NCBI GenBank assembly: GCA_964020975.1
Contig: OZ026628.1
Coordinates: forward strand, 14,725,079-14,789,078
Direction: 5' to 3'
DNA from: Hermodice carunculata
Taxonomy: Eukaryota; Annelida; Polychaeta; Eunicida; Amphinomidae
Length of the DNA: 64,000 nt
Under the pieces are notes generated by a model, which saw nothing but the letters and a program-made list of their open reading frames with translations, was not told the origin of the DNA and searched no databases. Numbering within the stretch: the stretch's first letter is position 1; the number at the start of each line of letters is the position of its first letter. Of the stretch, positions 49,976 through 61,800 are shown in pieces. The translations under genes and the position numbers were made by a program.

Positions 49976-50211
49976 ATCTATATATCGTACCTGGCTCAGA
50001 GACGCAGCACTGATCTTCCGCCACGGTCTGTGTGGTACAAGGAATGTCAATACATGAGGATGATGTACATATAAATAGAATTAAATATACACAACTGTAA
50101 TCACTCAAATAAGATACTCGATAACTCAACAGATATGAAAGCAACTAGAGAGTAAAATTATGGGGTCAAAAAGAGATTTTCACACTGAAGTTGGTTCAAT
50201 GAAATGTTGAG

Positions 50212-50470
50212 AAAAAAAAAAGAAAGAAAGAAAGAAAAGAAAAGAAATCACATCACCAGGAGGAAGTATGACACTTACATCACAGCACCAGGAGGAAGTA
50301 TGACACTTACATCACATCACCAGGAGGAAGTATGACACTTACATCACAGCACCAGGAGGAAGTATGACACTTACATCACAGCACCAGGAGGAAGTATGAC
50401 ACTTACATCACATCACCAGGAGGAAGTATGACACTTACATCACAGCACCAGGAGGAAGTATGACACTTAC
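50212..50470. repeat. (GAAA)n followed by a 32-bp minisatellite, seven units
   Basis: After a GAAA-rich stretch (50212-50245), the unit caccaggaggaagtatgaca + cttacatcacag repeats exactly every 32 bp with starts at 50254, 50286, 50318, 50350, 50382, 50414 and 50446. A single variable base just before each start (T or G) gives the pattern T-G-T-G-G-T-G. Confidence 0.95.
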
Positions 50471-50474
50471 CAAA

Positions 50475-51280
50475 CTCTGCCGTGCGTACAGTATCATGGA
50501 CCGAATGGCGGTGGCTGGTTCCATCCAGAGCCAAACAGGGCGTACACGTCATAGTAGGACGAGATGGAAAGTGTTGGAGGGGTCGGACCAAAATTAGGGT
50601 TATTAATTTTCAAGGGATAGACCAATGATTTCAACAGGGACAAAGTGGGAAGATTTCTTACTTCTGGGAGAGGGGAGTTCCAGATGATTTGTAGTGCGAC
50701 CTAGCACGAGCCGTGAAAATTATGACAAAATTACCTACAGCAATGGATAGATGGCTTCTCTGTATCCAGGCCAACCCGTGACAAATTTTTGGTCGCTGTT
50801 TTAGGACTGTTGAGAAAAAAGTATGGATCTGAGTTTCAAAACGCTTTAAAAATACACTTTATAATCACTGCACCTCGAAAATAACACTTGGGTCTTTTCC
50901 ATTTTTCTGTCCTTTTAAGTGGTATTTTTTTTTTAAATTTTAGGAATGGTGATATGAAAGACCCAAAATGGTAATTTCTGTGCAATTCTTGAGAAAAAAT
51001 AGAACAAGTGTTGCACAGTCGACTTGTGCGGCAACATGAAAATTATATAGACCTGGAACAGTTTAAAATGATACAATTAGGGAATTCAACAGAATGTGAT
51101 ATATCTAAGCACTACATTCTTCTGCAAAAAAGTGACCATGTTTTCATTTTTAAATACATTTCATGTATTCTTGAAAGTAACTCCACAAACGTAATAAAAA
51201 GTTTCTCGTGTGCTGAGACATTCATGTGAATTGTCCAGTCCTTGCCAATGTAGGATCCTTCGTTTAATAAAAAACGTGTA
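50475..51280. other. Unassigned DNA
   Basis: No gene or known repeat is recognised. A 73-codon frame at 51008-51229 lacks any recognisable domain. Confidence 0.4.
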
Positions 51281-51284
51281 AACA

Positions 51285-51590
51285 CGTATTTACACTGGCA
51301 CGTCTTCCTGTGATTATTTTAAACTGAGTCAAATATCTTACACTGATATGTCGCTTTTATGGTTAATTTAAAAACGAGTTAAATATCTTCAACTCATATG
51401 TCGCTCTTTATGGTTAATTTGAAAACTATAGTTAAATATCATACACTGGTATCTCGCTTTAATGGTTGATTAAAAACGAGTTAAATATCTTACAGTTGTA
51501 CTTCCTTCTTGGTTATTTGAAAACCGAACTAATTTTCTGGCACTGATGTGTCCTTTTTTGATGTTATTTTAAAAGCGATTTGTATTTCTT
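51285..51590. repeat. About 50-bp degenerate tandem repeat, six units
   Basis: The phrase 'cactgatatgtcgctttta' with 'ttaaaaacgagttaaatatc' recurs at 51293, 51341, 51391, 51444, 51493 and 51541, with spacing of 48-53 bp. Confidence 0.8.
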
Positions 51591-51599
51591 TCTTGCATG

Positions 51600-52331
51600 T
51601 GTTCAGTTGAAATATATTTCATTTCACCAAGTGAAAAGTTTTTGGAGAAAAAGTGCAGAGCACTTATATGAACTTTTCTCCGTGTACGTCAAAAGAATTT
51701 CACAATTTCATCACTAAGATGACAGATAATTCATACACTATATACATTGTCATATACAATAAAGCTAACTTATGGTATTAACGCAATAGTTCCACAGACG
51801 AATACAGGTGAGATGAAACTTTTCACAAACACACTGACAAGTTAGACACGCTTAGTCCGAATAAGGAAATCATGGACTGTTCTAAATAAGGGAATGTTTA
51901 CACTCTCTGGTTGGTGTAGTTAGGTAACTGACTTACTAGTGTTGCTCGAGCACGAGAATAACGGTTGCATAATGATAATGGATGTATTCAAAACGTTTAC
52001 ACGCTTCTTCATATTTTACCATCTGATATCCAATCAAGTCGGGACAGAACATAAGACTGTAGCGCCATCTTTGGTAAGAAGGAGACATTAAGTCCGCTTC
52101 ATCTGGTCAAGTTGCAGTATGATGCTGAAAACTATCCAAGCTGCATGAAGTGAGCCGGAAGGTGTTGTTTCTCCATACAATTTTTGGCGGCTTGGTCCTG
52201 ATTTTTCCCCCAAAAGGTCCATTCGGGACAATTTGACCCTGGAATTACTTTCTGTAATACTAAGATGGCGGCTTATAAATGGCCTACATTTAGATACCGC
52301 AAGGAACGCAACACATACATACATACATACA

Positions 52332-52364
<33 letters not shown>

Positions 52365-52850
52365 GTAAAACATACGTGTGTGTTGGTTTCATTTTAATCA
52401 GATGAACCAAATTTAGTTTAAGATCATGATTTTTTTTCTTCGGTAATGTATCAGTTGCTATTATTGTAACTGCAGCAAAAACGTCGTGTAATCTTTACAA
52501 TTCTGTGCTGTGTCCTAATGCTGATAGTTCTCATGACATTGTTCTCTGATCGTAGTGACAGATGTAGACAGGTATACATTTACCATCATTAAGCAGTGAC
52601 AGAACCTACAAAACACGTAGTGTTCAATTGATGTTCACATATGTTCAAACTGCAGAAAATTACATGGTTTAATATGAAAAGTTTAGTTCAAAGAGCGTAG
52701 GTCGTATTTTTATAAATAGAAGTATAATTGCATAATTTTCACTTTTCATTAACATATTGAATTTCCCCTCCTGATTTAGATTTTTGAAATTGACAAAAAT
52801 TTGCATCATAGTCTCCATTAAAATTATTCTCTGATTTTGGATTTTTTTTT
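51600..52850. other. Unassigned DNA with a (TACA)n tract
   Basis: A (TACA)n run lies at 52313-52360. A minus-strand 90-codon frame (52360-52088) reads partly through that tract and shows no domain. Nothing else is recognised. Confidence 0.4.
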
Positions 52851-52854
52851 CGGC

Positions 52855-53165
52855 CTGCTAACCAAAGGTGGCAGAACTTATGCGATAATTCATGTCTGTC
52901 CGTCCGTCAGTCATTCTGTCCGTCCGTAAACTTTTTGCTTGTGAATGCGACAGTTCCGTTAACTTTTTGCTTGTGAACGCGACACAGTCCACAGTTTGAC
53001 AGAAATGATGAGCCAAAATGCGTACAAAGATATAAAATTCCATATCTCGACAAGTAATTAAACTAGACATTCCAAATTTATACTATATATAGACGATGCC
53101 CAATGCTAGTAACCTTTATAATATCAGTGAACTTGACTAGTTTTTGTGAGGTTACCATGCCTGTA
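52855..53165. repeat. Phrase-repeat block, left part, interrupted by LINE D2
   Basis: A diverged copy of the sentence at 9310-9780: 'cggcctgctaaccaaaggtgg', then tccgtccgtc, 'aagatataaaattccatatc' and 'gtgaggttaccatgcctgta'. It breaks off at about 53165. Confidence 0.65.
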
Positions 53166-53169
53166 AATT

Positions 53170-53865
53170 TAGAACGTCAAAATTCAAGAAAAGCAGTAGA
53201 GAATATTTCAGGCAACAATGGGAAAGAGATATGCAAATGAACTCAGACTCCGATTAAAAAACTACGAACATATACCGAATTCAAAACTCATTTCAAAATA
53301 GAAAATTATTCGCTTCATATAAAAGATTGAACTTTATGAAAAAATATTACGCGACTCAGAATAAGTGCATATAATTTGAAAATTGAAACAGGAAGACACA
53401 GAAGCCCCCCCCCCCCCCCAAAAAAAAACAACTGGGTGAGAGAATTTGTGAAGATTGTAGTAGTTTAGAAGACGAAACGCATGTGGTACTTTACTGTTCT
53501 AAATTCAACTGTGAGAGAGAAATATTATTTAAAAACTTGTCCGACATTTTTCCAGCATTTTCAACTTTAAGCAATTCAAACAAATTTGATTTCATCATGG
53601 ACCTTAATGATCACGATAAAATTAAATTATTAATATATTTCTTCTCTGAAGTTATAATGAATAAAGAACCATTCTAACTCATTATAAATTGTTATATCAG
53701 AAGATTAGATGAACGGAACGTTCGTTTGATTGATTTATAAACTTACTTTTTTCTCTCTAGAGGACATTATAATGTGTTGTACGTGCATTGGGTTATGTTG
53801 TATTGGTAAATGTCTCTGTGTGTAATGTGTGTATTTTTGCAAAATGTCAATATTGATGTTGATGT
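53170..53865 (+). mobile_element. LINE D2: 3' end of a non-LTR retrotransposon
   Basis: Only the ORF2 C-terminus and tail are present. KLRTYTEFKTHFKIENYSLH (about 53250-53310) leads to LRISAYNLKIETGRHRSP, then after a 14-C run the knuckle EDCSSLEDETHVVLYCSKF (about 53450-53510). The frame stays open to NKEPF at 53677. A tail of about 190 bp follows. The break at the poly-C run shifts the frame. It is the same family as LINE D at 55315. It lies within a phrase-repeat block that resumes at about 53870. Confidence 0.75.
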
Positions 53866-53869
53866 AGCA

Positions 53870-54640
53870 TATAAAGGTCAAATGGTCAGTTGGATTATAG
53901 GGGTCATCTTGTGAATGCTGTAGGCCTCACAGCTTTTGAGTTGGGGCCATTTAACTTTGAGGACTTATAAGTAGTATGCAACTTTATGTCCACGTCATTG
54001 TTGGTGGCGCCATCTACAGTATTATGTAACATACAGGTCAAAATTTGAGAATCTGTTGACTAGTCCAGCATCCGTATTTTTTATGGACATTCGTGACATT
54101 TAGTGGGATTGTAGAAGTCAAAGTTTCTATTGCTTGTTATATTAGTGGCGTCATCTAAAATTTGACGGATATTATGAGTCTGGAAAGATGTATACAAAAT
54201 TGCATATCTCGAAAAATAGTTACATTAAGCATGCCAAATTTATGGTATACATGTATGTATCGACAGTAGCTAATACTCTCTAGGCGGCTCATCTGCTTAG
54301 CTATTAGCGCCCTCAGATTTTTCTCGCCCTTCAGGAGACAGGATTATACTGTTTAAGAATATATAGGTTATGTCCAATCCTAATTTACACAAGATGAATG
54401 ACCTTGACTTTTTTGTTTGGTCGCCAGATCTTTTCAGATTGACGATTTGATTTTATAATATCAGGGTGTAGCTTGAAGATCAATGACAAAGACAAATCAA
54501 CCTCCAGATCAAAGTTACACTTGAGAACATTGTATACATAACTATACTTGGCGACCGAATTTTTAGATCACCTTGACCCAATGATTGTGTGACCTTTACC
54601 TGTTTTTCTAGGTCATTAAACTGTTAAGAAATAAACATTT
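53870..54640. repeat. Phrase-repeat block, right part
   Basis: It continues the sentence type of 10060-10930: 'aaggtcaaatggtcag', GGTGGCGCCATCT (54002) and 'gacggatattatgag', with 'agatcaaagttacacttga' near 54520. A short unrelated insert lies at about 54250-54350. About 300 bp of the sentence expected between the left and right parts is absent, so the junction with LINE D2 is not a clean insertion. Confidence 0.6.
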
Positions 54641-55310
54641 AATTCAATATCTATTCAAACAATAATGTTAATGATGCCAATTTACGGCGGCTTTTCAAAC
54701 AAGTTCCCCTCGAAAAAGCCAGGCCAGGTCAGTTGACAGGTATCATGGCATTACCATGGACGTCAACAGTTCAATAAATGGTTATTAAAGCATCCACGTC
54801 GTCAGTGCTGGTGTGAAGCTGTTCTTTCAAATTGGCAAATATAAAGTCGGGTACCCTCTGGTGGGTACCCGTGTATGACCTTGTATCCAAGGCGGCACCT
54901 GGGTACAAAAATTAGTTTTAAGTCAGTGTACTACTTTTAATACCCGGCAATTATCTACTGTCCAAATCGTCATACTCAACATCAGGGTGGGTGTGTGCCT
55001 CGGGCATTTTTATACAATACCCTATCTTAATCCTACACCAGATGTAAAAAGGTACCCTTTCTTAATCCTGTAATGTGTTGAAAGGAGTACTGCATTGGTG
55101 CATCCTTATTGTTACCCCTGTCCTAATCCAGTTGTGTACATTTTGGGGAGCTTTTCTAATCCTGGGAGTAATGAAAACAGGGCCTTTCCCGCGGCACATA
55201 CCCAGTACAATCCTACACGGAAGTACTCCCCCCACCCTCCACCCACCCCCTCCCAAATCCAGGTCACTCGCATTCTGGAATCTTCTGTGGTATAAGTATC
55301 AATAACTTCG
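54640..55310. other. Unassigned DNA with a perfect hairpin
   Basis: CGGGTACCC / GGGTACCCG form a perfect 9-bp stem with a 6-nt loop at about 54849-54872. Further right (55015-55160) the phrase 'ttaatccta/tctaatcc' recurs a few times between tacccNt motifs, possibly remnants of a small mobile element. No gene is seen. Confidence 0.4.
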
Positions 55311-55314
55311 TCAC

Positions 55315-56650
55315 CATAGATAAAGATAACTTTATTGACATGAATCGATATACATTACACGATATAGTCAAAACACATACAAACACAAAACTAGCATATC
55401 AACAATATCTACAGGAAAAAAATGGAAGAAAAAGATTAATAAAATAAAAAAAAATGATAATAATAATAAAAAAAAACAGAATTAAAAAAGTACAGAGGCA
55501 GATAATTATAGGCAACATGAATATTTGCAAAATACAGGTGCACCCAGTGATCACAGCTGATGTATAGGATTGGCACTTTATTCATGTTGACACCCAACCT
55601 CTTTGTTGACATGCACAAACCAATTAGAAGCCGAGATGCTTTTTTCTGGTGTCAAAAATAATGTTAATATACCTCAGTATTGGCCGGCCGGCCTCAGGGC
55701 TGTTGCCCATTTTCATAATATATAGGAACTTGTCATATTCGTTTAAGGCCACAAAGTTTGCATCTAAGCCTGTCATATCAGAATACAGATTGCTTCTGTC
55801 ATTTTGGTATTTACTACAACCGATTACCACATGGTACTCATCTTCAACTGCTCCATTGTCGCATAAAACACATTTTCTCATTTCAATGGGTGTTTTTGGA
55901 TTGGTGTACCTGCCGGTTTCAATAGCCAAAGTATGTGCGCTTAGTCTTAATTTACTCAGGTTTTGCCTAAGTTTAAGGGGCCGATTGTTTCGTAAGTATG
56001 ATTCAATATCAAATTTATCTTTAAATTTACAATATGTGCGAAGCTTATGAGAATCTTTTCTTCCAGTACCCTTGATATGTTTGTACCACTGGCCTCGTAC
56101 ACATTCTGCAAGTGACTTTTAAGTTTCGATAACATAGCGTGTGTATTAGCCCCTCCTAGGTTGTTCCAAGTTTCCTGCATACCAGCAAGATGCAAAATTT
56201 TAGAAATAGACTTGATCCAACAATCTTTCCCCTTATAGAATTGGTCATAGTTCTCCAATAAGCATTTAAAGACCAGTGAGTTTTGATTGTAATTTTGAAG
56301 GTGGATCCAAAATTTTACGGCCTTACAGGCTATTTCGATCATGATTGGGTAGCTTCCCAGTTCAGCTGTCACCTCCGCATTAGTAGCTTTTCGATGTACA
56401 CCAAGAAAGTATTTACAAAATTTTACGTGTATACTTTCCACAGTTGGTTTATTACATAATGCCATCAAATTGTTGTCATTCATTCCTTTTGATAGGGTGG
56501 GACCCCAAATTTCACTGTTGTAGGATAATATTGGCATAAAAGAGACCCAAAGAGTTTTAAAAATAGCTCAACATTGTTATTAACCGGGAACTGACGAATC
56601 TTAAATAAGGCCATAACCATCCCAAAGTGTCATTCAATCAAGACAGCATA
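55315..56650 (-). mobile_element. LINE D: 3' part of a minus-strand non-LTR retrotransposon
   Basis: It starts in the RT thumb (ALFKIRQFPVNNNVEL, about 56610-56560) and continues in a 193-codon frame from 56537. That frame shows ILSYNSEIWGP, ESIHVKFCKYFLGVHRKAT, ELGSYPIMIEIACKAVKFW and WNNLGGAN. After a frame change near 55960 come IETGRYTNPKT, the knuckle MRKCVLCDNGAVEDEYHVV, IGCSKYQNDRSN, and the end KKHLGF. The 3' tail, read on the minus strand, ends TTATCTTTATCT at about 55315. The 5' truncation removes endonuclease and catalytic RT. It is the same family as LINE D2. Confidence 0.82.
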
Positions 56651-57585
56651 ACTGTTATCTGGTGAGTAATTATCCTCAAAAGGATGGGCTTAGATTCGCA
56701 ATGCACCAGAAAGCTGCCTCAGATTTAAAATTATGTGGGAAGCAATGGGTCGTCGCGGGATTTTGCGTGATTGTCTTTCCTTGTGGGGTGGCACGAGGGT
56801 TGCGCACTCCCTTAATCTTGAGAGTGAGACATTTTCGTAGTCGAGCACAACATTTTAATACATGTAGCAATATATATGATATATCCTCGATTCCCTCCAT
56901 GAAATTTTAATTGATGAAGAGAAAGGCATCTACCCTCTCGCCTTTCCTTACTGGATCTACAAAAATTACATTGCGTAAAATTGACAAGAGGGACCGTGCG
57001 TCGTCTTGCACGAGTGCTCTTTTAAAAATGTGTTTAATGAACTTTTCTATTGTTTGACACCGTACCTTACCTTCCAGGAAGGACCTCCAACTGAATTTTT
57101 CTATTGTTTCAGACCATACCTTAACTTCCACGAAGGTGGACATCCAAGAAAAACTGATGACTTTCTGTTTTGTGGCAGAACTTTAGGTACTACTTTTGAT
57201 GACAGAATTTGCGGACTGAAATTTTGCAACGTTCCTTACTCTTTTATCCAAAAAAAAAAAAAAAATTTGCGAAGGCATGAGAAGATTCGAACTGCGGTAG
57301 TTTGCTTGCCCGTCGTGACACTGGTCTATCACGACTGACAGGTAGGGTTAGCAGTTATGTTTGTGTTAAACATATTGAATGCATCCCACATTGCTGGTGG
57401 ATGGAATCGGTAGTGCGTGCAAACAGGACGATATTACACATTGCCACATGCGGGTGAATTGCCAATCAGAAATAGTTCTATGTGGCATCTTTCTTAATTT
57501 CCATCAAAATATTTGTATGCACAATGCAAATACGATCATAATAAGTCGGATGTTAAGTTACACCAAACAATAGAAATGTTCATTA
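56650..57585. other. Unassigned DNA with a 55-bp tandem duplication
   Basis: 57037-57080 and 57092-57135 are similar direct copies ('ttttctattgttt', 'ccttccaNgaagg'). On the minus strand they read as a repeated VxxxTIEKF phrase in a 78-codon frame, but no domain is recognised. A 14-A run lies at 57250. Confidence 0.4.
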
Positions 57586-57587
57586 AG

Positions 57588-57737
57588 ATAAGTTAGGAAC
57601 TTGGTTCAGGTGAACAGGCGTTTTGCTGAATCTGCTCGATGAATCAAAGGACACGCGAGGCACAGCCGATGGTGTCCTTTGATTTGCCTCGCCAGCCCAG
57701 CAAAACGCCTATGGACCTGCACCTAGTTCCTTACCTA
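57588..57737. mobile_element. Foldback hairpin element
   Basis: The left arm 57588-57654 and right arm 57672-57737 are inverted copies at about 80% identity with perfect cores (AGGCGTTTTGCTG and AATCAAAGGACAC), separated by only about 17 nt. This would form a 66-bp hairpin in single-stranded form. A small foldback or MITE-type element is the simplest reading. A direct 20-bp repeat (ataactttagtgacaaagct) lies just to the right at about 57741 and 57786. Confidence 0.75.
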
Positions 57738-57804
57738 ACGCATAACTTTAGTGACAAAGCTTGTATAAGTGCTCTTTTAAATGTGTATAACTTTAGTGAC
57801 AAAG

Positions 57805-57838
<34 letters not shown>

Positions 57839-57870
57839 CTCTTTCTTTCTTTTTTTCTTTTTTTCTTTTT
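57805..57870. repeat. (TTTC)n microsatellite
   Basis: A pyrimidine-only tetranucleotide tract with a few interruptions at its right end. Confidence 0.95.
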
Positions 57871-58880
57871 CCTACTGTCTTCGTTCTCCTCCTTCAGTTT
57901 TTTATTTTGCCTTGTTCACAGAGTGTGGCTTCGAGTTGTTTTCCTAATCCACATTGCAGTTACCACGATTGCTTGCTTGTGGTCCACGGCAGTGTCGCCG
58001 CTCGCCGCTCATGTTTTAACATGTGCGTGCTGCCGATATCATGTGGGACGGCCTTAATGCGTTACAAGGAAAATATTTCCATTTTCGTGCTTGATATGCT
58101 TCAGCATCACGGCGGGAAATGTTTTGGGTATCTTTAATTTGCCAAGAAAAATACATAACATATCTGTCTATGCTTTGCACGTTATGGTTTAGATATTAAT
58201 TCATGCATAGTAGGTACTTCAACCGGCTATTTTTGATGTGAATATCTCATAAAATCTGCCGGCCATTGTGCGAAACTCAAGCAATTTTCCAGACATACAA
58301 GACACGTTTTCCTACATCTTCCCACACATTCATCAATTGTTCAAAGTGTCTTATTATAACAGGCATCGTTTAAAAGTAAAAAATTCTCCATACCTTAATC
58401 ATTTGGTAATATTGTATATCTGATTGCTATCCTGTATCACGTATTCTTAGAAATAGCAAATCATCTATCGCAAAAACCTGTGTCCGTCATAGGTTTTTAT
58501 GAAAGGTACAAACATATACAGAAAATCGCTAATTTATATTTAATATAGCTTTTTGTTCTCTCATGGTAAATTGTCTGTTGACGTGCTACTTATAATCTGC
58601 ATTCTGAAGATTTTGAATTACACGGATTATTAGTCAATACTATATATGGGCATGAGGGCATCTCCATTTGAAATAAAATATTTTCAGTTACAGATGTTAG
58701 GAAAGGATGTAATGCCAAAATGTTTCTTTCACTGAGCTCATTAAATCAGCAGAGCTTTGTGATTATTTCGTGACATATAAACAACGTATCTCGAATCTTT
58801 AATGAGAATTGAATTTAAATGTTACTTTATTTTTGAAGTTGAATGGAATAAGCTCATATTTGGTGCCTTAACATGCCTCA
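57871..58880. other. Unassigned DNA
   Basis: 57950-58060 is GC-richer than its surroundings but carries no recognisable gene. 58140-58880 is AT-rich with no repeat or gene seen. Confidence 0.4.
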
Positions 58881-58884
58881 GTAA

Positions 58885-61800
58885 GCCTTGTTTCTGTTAG
58901 CTGGCGATTTTCATGTGAATCCTGGTCCACCGCAAAACATAGGTAATGTCTCTTTCTGCCATTTAATGACAGAACTTTAAATCAGGATAAAATAAGATCC
59001 ATACGTTCTGATCTATATGAAGAATTTGAAATAATTTCTATTTCTGAAACTCTTTTTGTATCTCAAACTTCAAAGGATGAAGACTTTACGATGCCCGGCT
59101 TTCACAATATTAAACGTCATGACTGTCCCAATGCTGTTGGTAGAGGAGTTGGCCTTTGAGACTATCCCAATGCTGTTGGCGGGGGAGTTGCCCTTTGCGA
59201 CTGTACCAATGCTGTTTGCGGGAGAATTGCCCTTTGCGACTGTCCCAATGCTGTTGGCGGGGGAGTTGCCCTTTGCGACTGTCCCAATGCTGTTGGCGGG
59301 GGAGTTGCCAGTTGCAACCGTCCTAATACTGTTGGCGGGGGAGTTACCCCTTTTGTGTCTTTTTTTATTATTATTTTCATTTTATTTTATCATTATTTTT
59401 TTGTTTACCGACGAATGGACCTTGAAATTCCTGACCTCGAAAAGCTCTGGTGTGAAGGTTGGCTATATACTAATAATAATATCCATTTGGGCTTTATTTA
59501 TAGACCTGTAAACTCTTTGCCTTCTATTTGGAATATATTCCAAGAGAGTGTAAATTAAGCCAAGGCTACTGGTGGTAATAATATAATAACACGTGGAGAC
59601 TTAAACGCAGACCCTGACACGTCGTCAGGTAATAAACTTCACGATCTTGCTACCTCCAACTCTTTGTCTATTCATGTTAATGAAGTAGCTCGTATCACTG
59701 AACAGACTGCAACTTGTCTATACCAAATCATTGGCAAATTTCATGATTTAATTAAAAATGTCGGAGTACAGTGCTTCCTCCCATAGCTAAATGCGATCAC
59801 AGTGTCATTGGTGCCAGTCTTTTGTTTCGACACAAGAAAGAACCTCTGTATAACAAGCGAATATGGAATTATGTAAAAGCTGACTTCGGACTTTTTAGAC
59901 ACTATTTGAACTGGATGAATTGGGAATCCTGTTTCGTGTTAAATAATATTAATACACGCTCCCATTTATGGTCGCAAATGTTTATGGTTGCTACAGAACA
60001 CTGAGTTCCCAATAAATCTGTCGAAGTTCTGCCTTCCGACCTGCCTTGGTATACTTTAGAGCTGCAGTGTCTCTGTTTTAAAGTGCATAGAGCATATAAT
60101 AAAGTAACAGCCAGTCGTGGCAGTCGAGATAGAGCTGCATGGTCCTCTTTCAGCAGAATGCGTAATGATTATCAAGAACGTCTTAAAACTGCTGAACATG
60201 AGTATCACGATAAACTTCTTACACCTTTAAATAGCCCGGCTCAAAAGAAGAAGAGCTGGTGGCGCACAGGTAATTATTTTCTAAATCTCTCATGCACGAA
60301 GAGAAACAGATTACTGATAGTCTGTCAAAGGCCAAAATTTTTAATTCATTTTTTCTCCAACAGTGTACTCTTAATTCATCAACTGCTACTTTGTCAGAAT
60401 TAAGCATTGATTCACCCAACACAATGGGATCAATTTCTGTTATAAATAAAGATGTTTTGTATATTCTACACAGTTAAGATGCGTCTAAAACTACTGAACC
60501 AGGCGGTGTTAGTACAGAGCTTTGGAAAGAAAGAGTATCCACAATATACAAGTCTCTTACAAAACCTTTTAATCTTTCTCCTGGCTACGAAACGTTTCCG
60601 TATAGGAAGCAAACTAATGTAACCCTACTTCATAAATGGGGTGCTGATAACCTATTAATAATTACAGACCTCTATCTTTGCTAAACTGTGTTAGCGATGT
60701 ATTTGATAAAGTGGTCTGCAAGCATTTTTTTTTCACAAGATCATCTGTTAATTTCTGCCAACCAATTCCGGCTTTACTCCTGGTGACTCTTCTGTTGATC
60801 AGTTACTTGCTGTCCATTGCAAGTTGTGTCGAGCTGTGGATCAACAAAAAGAGGCACACCTTGTCCTTTTAAATAAGGCCTTTGACAAGATCTGGCACAA
60901 TGATATGTTAAGCAAAATCGAGAAAAACGGAATCTGTGATGATTCACTTAAATGTTTTCGAGTGACCTAAACGACCGTCAACAGCGCATTGTCACCAATT
61001 GTCAATGTTCAGGAGGGTGGGTGGGTGTCCAAGCTGGTGTATGTTTTAGGACCTCTTCTGTTTGTCATATATATTAATGATATTGTGGACCTTGTTCGAT
61101 GTAATATCAAATTATTTACTGATGATACGTCTCTTAACTTATCAGTTGATAATCCTGGACTGCTCGTGAAATCTTAAATTCTGCCCTTTCCTCTACTGAT
61201 GTATGAGCCAATGGCTTATTACCTTTAATGTTCTCAAAAATGATAGTATGATAATTTCCCGCAAAACAATTCCTCCAGCTCCCCCCCCCCCCCACCTCCC
61301 CCCCCCACACACACACACACTCAAATTGAAAGGTCATACTTTCCAGGAGGCTTAGAGCCACGAATGCCTCGGCTTCACAATATGCACAGATTTGTGGTGG
61401 GACGATCACCTAAGGGATAACATTGTTAGCACAGGGACCTACTGACTATTGTGAAGAGTTGGCAATGTCATCTTGACAGCCAAACTCCAGTACCCATTAA
61501 TATCTTCTTTATTAGACCCAGTTTGGATTACAGGAGTTCGTTCTGGTGGCCGCATGAGTACTGACGCCGGGAAGCTCAAAGACGTTCAGCTGGAAGCAAC
61601 GGGAATGGTTACTGGTACTGGTGCCTGCTACTTCGATTGCCAAACTTTATATAGACTTTTTAAAGAACCTTTTATGGCAGACATAGGTATCTCATGGGGG
61701 AAAACGTTAAGTTAATTCAAAGTTAATTCTGATAAACGAAATTCTCAACAAATTATTTTCTTATTACCTGCAATCTTGTCAACCGTGATACGCTTATTCG

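Noticed and set aside
50247-50470. Regular 32-bp repeats resembling a CRISPR array
   Set aside because: Units are contiguous with no variable spacers, the genome is eukaryotic, and no cas genes are present. It is a minisatellite.
56907-57143. Minus-strand frame with a repeated VxxxTIEKF phrase
   Set aside because: The repeat comes from a 55-bp DNA duplication and there is no recognisable domain.
59056-59511. 151-codon frame with a 13-residue repeat, resembling a repeat protein
   Set aside because: It is an out-of-frame reading of a minisatellite inside the LINE F endonuclease. The flanks match the endonuclease in a different frame.
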